Positions 14,960 through 24,029 of a stretch of 64,000 nt of DNA are shown here, in pieces. The number at the start of each line of letters is the position of its first letter. The first letter of the stretch is position 1. The notes beneath the pieces are model-generated. The model was not told the DNA's origin. It saw only the letters and a list, made by a program, of their open reading frames with translations, and ran no database searches. This DNA is from Cavia porcellus (taxonomy: Eukaryota > Chordata > Mammalia > Rodentia > Caviidae). The stretch is taken from NCBI RefSeq assembly GCF_034190915.1, contig NW_026947485.1:50761019-50825018 (forward strand), in the 5' to 3' direction. A program made the position numbers and the translations under genes.

Positions 14960-15190
<231 letters not shown>

Positions 15191-15504
15191 CTATAGGAAG
15201 ACAATTATCCACTGTCAACAGGATGTAGCCTGACAACACCCATAGCAACTTCCATAGTTTACAATCTTAATCAACTGAAAACACAGAATTGTTAAAAAAA
15301 ATTCTGCATTTCACTTTCTAATGTTGAAGAAACCATTTCTGGAAACACGAGAGATGCAACATTTTCCAAACAACCCAGTCTTCAAAATACTGCAGGGCTT
15401 CATTTGCCCACAGCATGCTCTGTTGCTCTATCTGCAGGTTGTCTGTACTCTTTTATTATTTTATTTTCCTTAAGGCAGAAGAGTCACCTGGAGGGACTGC
15501 CTCC

Positions 15505-15695
15505 TGAGTTTGTGAAGCAGTTATGGCTGAGTTGGAGCTACATTTTGTGGGGTTTAGACGTCCTTGGTTCAGATCCTAGCTTTAACTGAAGCTCTGAGAA
15601 CCGAGGCAAAGCTCTTACTCAGTTTCCTCATTTAGAAATTAAGATTAAAATTTTATCCATAATGCAGGATACTGCCTAGTAAAGTGATTTCTATA
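15505..15695 (+). repeat. MIR-like ancient SINE
   Basis: Shows the MIR order in worn form: GTTCAGATCCTAGCT, a gap, then CTCAGTTTCCTCATTTAGAAAT, then a weak 3' end. Borders approximate. Confidence 0.6.
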
Positions 15696-15770
15696 CTGCC
15701 AAGCTCCATACGGTTACCACTGTCATGAACTATGTAGTCAGAGAATCTTATTATTGTGCTTTAAGATTTT

Positions 15771-15873
15771 TTTTTTTTTGTCTTTTTCCTTTTTATCGGT
15801 ACCGGGGATCGAACTCACGACTGCCTGTTTGCAAGGCAGGCACTTAATGCCGCTGAGCTAAATCCCCAGCCCC
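15771..15873 (-). mobile_element. ID-like tRNA-derived SINE with 15-bp target duplication
   Basis: Minus-strand copy starting GGGGCTGGGGATTTAGCTCA, with an intact B box (GAGTTCGATCCCC) and the GGTACCGATAAAAAGG 3' end followed by A. The target duplication GTGCTTTAAGATTTT is exact at 15756-15770 and 15874-15888. It is in the same sense as MET. Confidence 0.95.
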
Positions 15874-15889
15874 GTGCTTTAAGATTTTA

Positions 15890-16045
15890 ATTTATCAGGT
15901 TCTGTGCAAAATGCTTCACAAAGTTGGTCTTCTGATAATCCTACAGGTAGATGCTATGAATATCCTATTTAGAGATGAAGAAATTAAAGCTTTTCAGATG
16001 TATTTCCTTAGACTCAGGCCACACATTTCTGAGAGGAAGAATAGA
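15890..16045 (-). repeat. MIR-like ancient SINE
   Basis: Antisense MIR features in order: TCTGTGCAAAATGCTTCACA, then CCTACAGGTAGATGCTATGA, then GATGAAGAAATTAAAGC. It probably continued leftward before the SINE at 15771 inserted. Confidence 0.55.
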
Positions 16046-16611
16046 GGGTCCATATGTGCTGGGTCATTAACATCAGTACTCACATTGTCTTCACTTCAGT
16101 GATCTATCTTGTGCTCATTATATCATCTATACCTGTAAATCTTTTCCTGTTTCTCTATTCTACAAAGATACTGCTATTGTTATTTCATGCCCTTTCATCT
16201 TTCATTTCAAATATTCTCCTTTGAAATTCTGATTTATGGAATTTTGGAAAATGTGGTTTCCTCTTGATTATACTCAGGCTAAAACTAGCAACACAAAGTG
16301 ATAAGTTTAAGGTTAAATGGCTGCTTTCCCCCAAGGAAAAGATAAACAAGCAACAACATCCCTTAGATTTCCTTTTCTTTAACAAGTTTAGTTGGAGATA
16401 AAACAATTACTTATGCCCACAATAGAAAAAGCCAAAGGATATACATAAAAAGCACAACAGAATTTGGTGTTTGATATTTTTTTAAAAGTAACTTAAAAAT
16501 TATTCTACATTTCAATGTGTCATGTTGTAAGCAGATAAAACTGATAGGCAAAATGTGAACAAAATTTATTATTTAGTTATATACCAAGTTAATATTATAC
16601 TGCTAAGAGCT

Positions 16612-16695
16612 ATTTTTTTTTCAGTGCTTGGGATCTACTCCAAGTCTTGTGCATCTTATGACAAGTGCTACCATGGAGCTATATCCTTAGCCCTA
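16612..16695 (-). mobile_element. ID-type SINE fragment
   Basis: The minus strand reads GGGCTAAGGATATAGCTCCA and ends AGCACTG plus A-run. It is an older, diverged ID unit without the GGCATAAG feature. Confidence 0.6.
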
Positions 16696-18615
16696 TTCCA
16701 ATCCTCTTGAAAAATGGAAACAAACAATTTTACTATCTGTTATCAATACTTATTTATAAAATACCAACTTTGAAGCTCTACAATAAGCTGTGGGCATCTG
16801 GGTTAAAATGTACATGAACAAATTAATACACATTTTGTTGTTATTTTTAATTAAAAATTCAATTTTAATTAAAAATATTTAAGTTTACTAAATGAAAGTT
16901 ATTGAGGCTAAATTTATATGTCTAAATCAGATCTGATCATGTGTTTTTATTTGTTAAATAACAAATGGGTTCGATTTTTCATGGTCATCCTCAAATTTTG
17001 AAAGTGTCAGGGAATATAGAACACATACTTTTTATGAGTTTCCACAAACAACAGTAAAGTAGTAAATAGTCAAATACAGCCACTGAATTTTCATTCCCAT
17101 CCAACTCTCCTGTGTATTTCTATTGTACTAACATGTCTGTGGCTAAAAACAATAGAAGTTTACATTTCTAGGTATGTAAATAGATTGAGATTTTTATCTT
17201 CTGCCATTGTTTGATTCTTTTTGGAAACATGCATCTCTCATGTCTGACACCTAGAAACATTTTTAAAAAGTATTTGATTATAAATACATGAATGAAGCTG
17301 AGTTTTTCTTTCTGTCATCTTAATTTTGGCAAGGGAGAAGAAAGCAAAGGTAGACACCATTTTAATAATGTAGACTTGATATTAATTAGATAATCTAACA
17401 ATTTCTTGGATTACTACTTTAAAAAGGCACATGCCAACACCTAAGGAGCTACTGTTATTCTGATATGGCTAATGAAAAATTGCTGTGCTTGCTTGTGGAG
17501 AACTGACATCTCCTAAATTAATAGCAGTGGTATTTTAACTTTGTTTGTGGCCATGTGTGGGGATTGGCTTCAAAGCCCTTTAGTTCATGCGGTAACTCCC
17601 TGGAGTACAATCCCTTAGGAATATGATAAAAATCTAATAATACTTTTTAGAGGTGATGCAATGTGGCTGATTGAGAAGGTCAAGAAAAATCTCATTTGAG
17701 ATGACCTTATTGTTTGGTGATTTAGTTTGACATTTTTAGCCTCAGATTGGTTTTTGTAATTAAAGAACACCGTGGCTTTAGTCTTCAAGAAATACTGGAT
17801 GGGGAATCTCAAAGAAAGTGCTGTAATTCAATCAGTCACCTACCTGATCACGACCATGTTTGAGCTAGAGCACTCAAAACTTTCATTCTATGTTGAGTGA
17901 ACAAGTCCAACTAGATTATATAGCATCTTATAATAGACATTAGCAAAAGGTATGCAATCTTTGGAAGTAACTTCAACTTCTTAAGTCTTAGACAAAAATT
18001 ACCATTTTAATGTGACCTGTTGAAATTGTTAGAGCATAAAACGGATTAATTGTTTTAAAGGAGGCATTCAGTCAAAGTCAAAAAGACCTTGCAAATAGAA
18101 TCAGGATATGACAAACAACCACCACACTCCAGGAGTCATAGTCTAGTGATGTTTCTTAGTACTTGATAATATGCTAAGCAAAGGACAAGACTGGTAAAAA
18201 AATAGGGAGGAGCATAAGCAAACACTGACTAGCTGCTGCCTAGAAAAACAAGACTGCTGCTCCAAAACCTAGATAATCCTAAACCTTACATAAGAGTTAT
18301 CTTAGAATGCAAGACTCCATATTCTATGTGGAATCATAAAGATCCATGGGAGAATGTTGTGATTTCTATGCATACAGGCTGTCTTTAAAGTTGGTAATCT
18401 TAATCTGTGTCTAAACTTTGTATGCTTGCATTTATGTCAGCCCAAGATGCTCCACAATCTTTGTTGTTGAGTTAAAATATGATTTGACTTCTGCTGCAAA
18501 GAAGGTAAATAGCAAATATCAAAGGCAAAATCAAAATGTCCCATGTGCCCTGAAAGCCAGGTAGCAGAGACAGAGATGCAGAGCTCTGAGTAGAATTGTC
18601 TCTCAAAGGACTCAC

Positions 18616-18715
18616 CACTGTGTAGTTCTTTCCCGCTTCATGCACATTTATTACGAGTCTTGGGACGCTGACTGAATTCAGGTTTTTTCCAATACCCGTT
18701 ATTGTGCTCCCACCA
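18616..18715 (-). CDS. MET: MET exon 10: third IPT/TIG domain (residues 754-787)
   Basis: 100 bases using the proximal acceptor TTGTGCCAG, with donor GTGAGT. It reads [16 protein letters not shown], then [17 protein letters not shown], with a sequon at N784-Y-T. In human MET an alternative acceptor 54 bases upstream adds 18 residues. The homologous 54 bases (18716-18769) are recognisable and open here, but the two bases before them are AA instead of AG. Only the short form should therefore be made from this locus. Confidence 0.97.
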
Positions 18716-19893
18716 CTGGCACAATAAAATAGAAAAAAAGTAATACTGAGAGGTTCTTCCCACCAAGTATTTTTTGGGGGGTAATTTTTATTTTAAAGAG
18801 AATAAAACCAAGCAAAATAAAACAATGTAAGAAATACAGAACTTCAAAACCGGTAATAGGAAATCCACAATGGTTACCATGTCTTTTGTTGTCTTCAAAA
18901 TAGCTGCCCCTAACTTTAGACATAGTAAAAATCAAACAAAACAGAACAGAACTAATAAAAAAAAGCAATGAATGCAATAAAGGACTTCAAAACAAGGTAA
19001 GAGTAAATCCAAAATGGTTACCATAACACACTTGTTAGCTTTGAAATAGTTGCTTTGACATTGGATATAATAAAATCAAACAAGACAAAACAGAATAAAA
19101 CCCCTCCCAACAAAACAATGAAAATGATACAGGACTTCAAAACAAGAAACTAGGGAATTAACAATGGGTACCACCTTCAGAAGGAGATCCAACAAATATT
19201 TTGAGAGAGTTTCAATTTTGACACACATGCAATGATTATATGAAGCACCGTCAAAGTCCAACGGAAGATGAGGGGCAATTCTTCAATGGAAACAATGCAT
19301 TTAACTTGGAAATATTTTTAAACATTTGTATTCTATAAGCTAAAGAAAATTTTACTCACTAAATATATAACAGAAATATTTCTTTGGCCTAAAATAAAGA
19401 AAATAATATACGTTAACTATTGTTGCTAGGCTAATAGAACTAATGGAAACAGGGTAGACTGAATTGGCTCCAGTGAGATACTGATTCAGAGGGAGTTGGG
19501 GATAGGAAAAAGTTACACGGAAAGTAGGCTGAACAAAAACACTGAAGAATGGGAGAAAAAAGGTGTTTCTACTTTGGGGTATTGTGGCTGCTATAGAATT
19601 AACATGTCCATAAACACAAGTGCATGTATGTTATAGTGCCACAAGGAACTACTTTACTGCAAGCCATTTAAAATATAATTTAATTTGAAATGCTTGTTGG
19701 CATGATTTATCAGTAATAAGGACAGACTGTATCCAGAATCTGAATGTGACTTTTTCCACTGAACTGGGAAGAAAGTCTTCAAAAGCAATGCAACAGCACC
19801 CAAGTCAGGAATAAAAATGCATTTCTTGCTATTCTACAGTCAATTCATCCTTATGTCCACTATTTTGTATACTTATCAGAAACTCTTACTTAC
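18716..19893 (-). other. MET: Intron 9 of MET
   Basis: 1.2 kb. About a third is the tandem array at 18785-19175. The first 54 bases next to exon 10 are the remains of the long-isoform extension. The rest (19176-19893) has no recognisable element. Confidence 0.85.
18785..19175. repeat. Tandem repeat array, ~146-150 bp period, about 2.6 copies
   Basis: The same markers recur at regular steps. ACTTCAAAAC is at 18841, 18984 and 19134. AATGG(T/G)TACC is at 18869, 19013 and 19163. AAATAG(C/T)TGC is at 18898 and 19044. Steps are 143-150 bases. Copies are diverged and rich in AAAACA runs. On the minus strand two copies give related peptide text (FEVLY...HCF...FILF), which is a consequence of the repeat and not a gene. 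Confidence 0.88.
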
Positions 19894-20055
19894 CTAATAA
19901 AAGACTTGGTCGGGTGAATTTCATAGACAATGGGGTCATCCTGGTAATGGAAGCTGCCAGTCTCTCGGTTGGCTAAGTCAATTTTCAGCTTAATAGGAAA
20001 CTCAGCTGAAATGGTCTGGGCTGGTGTGTAACATTCAAGAATACTACTTGATACA
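19894..20055 (-). CDS. MET: MET exon 9: second IPT/TIG domain end (residues 700-754)
   Basis: 162 bases, acceptor TTGTTCAG, donor GTAAGTAAG. It reads [17 protein letters not shown], then [12 protein letters not shown] and [17 protein letters not shown]700 and S754 are split across junctions. The ECYTP motif with its cysteine belongs to the IPT2 fold. The end runs into the third IPT domain. A tandem array and exon 10 lie downstream within 1.2 kb. Confidence 0.98.
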
Positions 20056-20715
20056 CTGAACAAAAAATAAAAAAATGGATCTTAGCTTTTCAAGGTACTC
20101 ATCATTTAGAATTATGCCCATAAATCAAAGGATATAACTCAATGGTGCCTAACTGAGAATTTCCTGAGGTGGCCGAGAAAAAAACCCTTTCTAGTGTAGG
20201 CTGTTTACATTTGACTTGATCCCGAACTATGTTGTTGAAAGGCCATCCCTAACTTCAAAACATCTGGCACTTTAAGCAATCTTTAAAGTACTGTTGGTCC
20301 TTGAGTAAACTGATCTGTTTCAACTCAAAGAAGCAGAAACATAACCTCCTTCCAAGTCTAATCTCTCTTTCTGCCCCCCCCATGTGACTTCTAATTTTAA
20401 ATCTTGATGGAAATGTTCATTTTAACTTATTGTCAATTACCAGAAACTCAAGTTCATCATTTTAAGGGGATATTGAGAAATAATGCAGGTAAATGGAAAA
20501 ACAAAACTTAAAAGTGAGATTAATAAATAAAAAAGAAAAGGTAGCAAATTCAGCAGAAGGAGATGGTTGGATTTGTGAGTCTTAGCAGCAGAATAGTAAA
20601 CAATAAATAAACATCTTGATTTTTTTCACTTTAGAAAGAACAAACTTGGCTTGATTTCTTATGTGTAAGTATTAATACAACTTGGCAGATACAATAAAAA
20701 ATCAATTTACAACAC
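20056..20715 (-). other. MET: Intron 8 of MET
   Basis: 660 bases between exons 8 and 9, with a short C-run near 20375-20382 and no recognisable repeat or gene. Confidence 0.85.
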
Positions 20716-20852
20716 CTTTTTAAAGTGCATGTTTTTCCACCAATTGAAATGTGTCTAGAATTTCCACTATTCAGGTATTTTCCAGTTAAAGTAAGTAAAG
20801 TGCCACCAGCCTTAGGACCATAATTTGGAGAAATACTTGTTATTACAGGATC
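20716..20852 (-). CDS. MET: MET exon 8: second IPT/TIG domain start (residues 655-700)
   Basis: 137 bases, acceptor CCTATTCAG, ending two bases into codon 700. It reads [34 protein letters not shown] then [11 protein letters not shown]. The 'PxYGPxxGGT' signature is typical of IPT domains. The donor is GTGTTGTA, which departs from the U1 consensus at +3, +4 and +5 and is a weak site on sequence alone. Intron 7 between exons 7 and 8 is only 110 bases. Confidence 0.98.
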
Positions 20853-20962
20853 CTGAATAGGAGAAAAAAATAAAACAACATAACTTGTTAACTGTATAAC
20901 TAAAAAATTTAAATAAAAACTAAATATCTTAGTTCATGAGAAAAAGGAAGGCTTAGACTTAC

Positions 20963-21062
20963 TACATAGGAAAAGGTGCTATGTGCTGTTCCACGATTGT
21001 TTGAAACAAGTATGGACATATTGAAATGCTCATTCACTGAAGGACCAACTGTGCATTTCAAC
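20963..21062 (-). CDS. MET: MET exon 7: IPT1 end (residues 621-654), one codon shorter than human
   Basis: 100 bases, acceptor TTTCCAG, donor GTAAGTC. It starts with the third base of codon 621 and ends on a codon boundary. It encodes [16 protein letters not shown] with the sequon N635-M-S, then [14 protein letters not shown]. The human sequence I recall is SNGHGTTQYSTFSYV, one residue longer, so this exon carries an in-frame loss of one codon. Every residue number downstream is therefore one lower than in human. Confidence 0.97.
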
Positions 21063-21502
21063 CTGGAAAAAAGCAGTTTCATAGATTACAAAACCATATG
21101 TATTCTCTGGCGTGTTTTTTTTTTTTTTTAATGAGGGGATGTTAACTTCAGATTGTGAGCTGTTCTGAATAGCAAACAGTTTTGTGGTAAGAATTAAGGC
21201 TGAAAATTATATAATTCTACTTCTGCACTATTATGCTAATCCTTATACTGGCTGTAGTATAGCATATATACAGAAAACATAGGAAAAAGACTTCATCAAT
21301 GCAGACTTCACCAATTAAAAAGTACATGGTTAAAAAAAGTGCATAATAATCTAAGTCTATAAAATTGTACAAATAAGATTTGGTGTATTTAAAATAAAGT
21401 AATAATATCTTAATAACCAGTAAGAATGGCCAAATTTCCCTTATCAAAATATATCAACAAGTTCATTTCTATTTTTCTACTTGTTACACATTTAAATTGC
21501 TT

Positions 21503-22536
21503 AAAGAATAATGAAATTAAAAGATAATGAAATTGTCAGGTGAAGAAATACAAATGGCAAATAAATATATGAAAAATGTTCAGCTCTGGTCATTAGAGAA
21601 ATACAAATTAAAACAATGCTGAGATTCTATCACACTCCAGAAAGAATGGCCAGGATCAAAAATCAACCAATGACAAATGCTGGAGGGGCTGTGGGGGAAA
21701 AGGAAACTTCTTCACTGTTGGTGGGAGTGTAAAATGTTGCAATAACTGTGGAAATCACTGTAGAGTTTCCTCAAAAAGCTAGGAATAGAGGTCCCATTCA
21801 ACCCAGATACCCTACTTCTGGGTATTTTTCAGAAGAATTGAAAACATCATACTACAGTGTTATATGAGCACTCATGATTATAGCTGCACAATTTATAATA
21901 GCCAAATCTTGGAAACATCCCAAATGCCATCACCCAAGGGATGGATAAAAAAGATATGGTATTTTTATACAATGGAGTACTACTCAGCTACAAAGAGGGA
22001 TCACATTAAGGCTTTTATACATAAATGGATGAGACTTGAGACCATACTCATACATGAAATAAATCAGACTCACATGTGCAAATACCATATTGTTTCTCTA
22101 CTGTAAGAAACTGAAAGAGTAAATAAAATCCAAAATCTACAATAGATATTGTGAAAGGGTAAGAAATTGCCCAAAGGGGAAAAATAACTGGGACAGGGCA
22201 AAGGAGAAAAGAAAGGAAAAGGAAAAAAAATGTGAATTTGTGTACACGCATGTAAGATAGCTAAGATGATTGTACTAATAATTCTATTAGTTCTTGAAAA
22301 AGAACAGTTAATACTCTTATGATTTGATCATTTTTTCATGTCTATATTTGGTAATTTAAGCAACTCCTTTGAAGATAATATGCAATACGACAACCATTGT
22401 TAAATTTGTATCATCTTGTTTTGAAAGCCTCTATTGTTATTGTTTTGGGGTTTTCGTTGTTCTTGTAGTTGTTTGTCTCTTTTGTTTTTCTTTTCTGTGT
22501 TTTTTCTCTTTAAAATAAAAAAAGAATAATGAAATT
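21503..22536 (+). mobile_element. 5'-truncated LINE-1 insertion with 16-bp target duplication
   Basis: About 1 kb of L1 3' end in plus sense, antisense to MET. It has the ORF2 C-terminal text (MPSPKGWIKKIWYFYTMEYY and ATKRD) within the open frame 21864-22106, then a 3' UTR ending in T/G-rich sequence and TAAAATAAAA. The duplication AAAGAATAATGAAATT is exact at 21503-21518 and 22521-22536. No reverse transcriptase core is present, so the copy is dead. Confidence 0.93.
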
Positions 22537-23299
22537 GTGATGGGCTTTGCATAGAATAATTTTTAAATCAATAATCTTAAATTTTGAAAAAGTATAACTT
22601 GTTATACTAAGTTTTTAGAGAAGACAATAAATTATTTCATTTATACAGACACTAATTTATAAATGCAGTAATTAAGAAGAGTTGGAGAACTTACAAGAAA
22701 ATTTCTAAAATGAATTTATTTTGCCATTGAGCTAACAAATATGACATTACTTGTTATTTTTGTCTTATTAGAATGAATAGATGATTTTTATAATCCTTAT
22801 AAATTACTGTATAGTAATTGATTTCTGGATCCTCACTGTGGAATTCAGTATGGAAGGCACATGTAGAATACAGTAGAATAAGCCCAGGCTATGGATCAGA
22901 AAATCTGTCTTTAAAGGTTCATTGGGCTCTTCTTGTCTGAATCACCTCTGCTAAACCATATTCCATTCTTGGAATATCACGTATTTCCTTTGTAAAATAG
23001 GAATGCTACTGCCGCCTCCCAGTTATACTTCGTTCAGTACACTGCCGATAGGCATTATTTGAATGTAAATTTAAATTCATTTAAAAATAGTCTGAAAAAG
23101 GTAGTTGAGTGGCTTTACCAAACTTTTAAGGTTCAGCAGATGAATTTACAAGAGGAGATCTGTATTGAGCTGTTTACTGACTATAGAAATAGCCTATTGG
23201 TTGAAGACAAAAGACTGTTTCTTTCAAATATACCTAGACACCTTTTGAAGAGTTGTTACATTAATGGTTGAAAAAAATCCCTAAATGCTGGGTTCTTTT

Positions 23300-23709
23300 T
23301 TCCTTCAGTAGGCCATGCCAACATTTACCTTTCCCCAACCCCTGTAACAGGATTAAAAGCACAAAGCAAATCACAAGTGGGGAATTTCTTGTGACATCCA
23401 ATGGGTTGATGTCTGCTTGAGTTGCCTGGGATGTACAAGTCTTGAAGACTAGCCCTTTTGCTAGCTTGGGCAGACAGGGGCATGATCAGATAAAAGATAA
23501 TTACTCGGCCAAACTCTCACCTTCTCTTGCTGCCCTGCCTTGTTACCCAAAACAAATATCTGTGCTAGGCACGGCTCTACTGCCTTTGTCGTTCCTCAAT
23601 AAATCTGGGGCTTGAGTCGGCTTGGGGCTTCACTCCATTTCAGTGAAGACCCTTGGTCCCCCAACAAAGATGTTCTCTGTCTCTTGCATCTTCACTTGTT
23701 TTTCTAACA
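23300..23709 (+). mobile_element. LTR-like element, probable solo LTR
   Basis: A GC-richer block with an AATAAA signal at 23598-23603, then CTTGAGTCGGCTTGGGGCTT, the pattern of an R/U5 region (CTTGGTCCCCCAAC, then TCTCTGTCTCTTGC) and an end in TCTAACA. No gag, pol or env frames flank it, so it would be a solo LTR. A possible start is TGTAACAGG at 23343, but I found no clear target duplication. Borders uncertain. Confidence 0.6.
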
Positions 23710-23868
23710 GGATGTACTGGCTTGAACCCAGTATACAAGGAATGTCACAGGCCAAAGACCCCTTTTAATTCAAGAAATTAGTTTTTTGAGAAAAACCATA
23801 CTAAGCATTCACTCAAAACCAAAATCTGTCTCCAAGTACACCCCTGCAAAGCTTTCAAAAATCCTTAC

Positions 23869-24029
23869 ATATTTGTTGTGCTCTCACTTGACGTCAAGGT
23901 GCAGCTCTCATTTCCAAGAAAAACTTTGGTTTTCTTTAAATCAAATTTGTTATTCTTCCTGAATCCAAAGTCCCAGCCACATATGGTCAACGTTGTCCCT
24001 CCTTCAATGGGTGCACTAGTAGGGAAAAT
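23869..24029 (-). CDS. MET: MET exon 6: first IPT/TIG domain (residues 568-621)
   Basis: 161 bases; it ends two bases into codon 621. Acceptor CTTGTAG, donor GTAAGG. It starts the immunoglobulin-like IPT stalk: [11 protein letters not shown], the TICGWDFGF motif and the sequon N607-E-S. The human TLTLSESTMNTLKC region reads [14 protein letters not shown] here, with M621 formed across the exon 6/7 junction. An LTR-like repeat ends about 160 bases from this exon, on its 3' (intron 6) side. Confidence 0.98.

Larger units (their letters stand above)
15191..18615 (-). other. MET: Intron 10 of MET
   Basis: 3.4 kb. The left third holds MIR-like pieces and a clean ID-like SINE; a small ID fragment is at 16612-16695. 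From 16700 to 18615 it is AT-rich with nothing I can assign. Confidence 0.85.
21063..23868 (-). other. MET: Intron 6 of MET
   Basis: 2.8 kb containing an L1 3' insertion (21519-22520), a weak MIR-like trace near 22900-23010, and an LTR-like element (about 23300-23709). Between 22540 and 22900 nothing is assignable. Confidence 0.85.

Noticed and set aside
18699..19261. Two similar small minus-strand frames (FEVLY...HCF...)
   Set aside because: Their similarity is explained by the tandem array at 18785-19175, not by paired genes.
21864..22106. 80-codon plus-strand frame
   Set aside because: It is the C-terminal tail of a truncated, inactive L1 ORF2.
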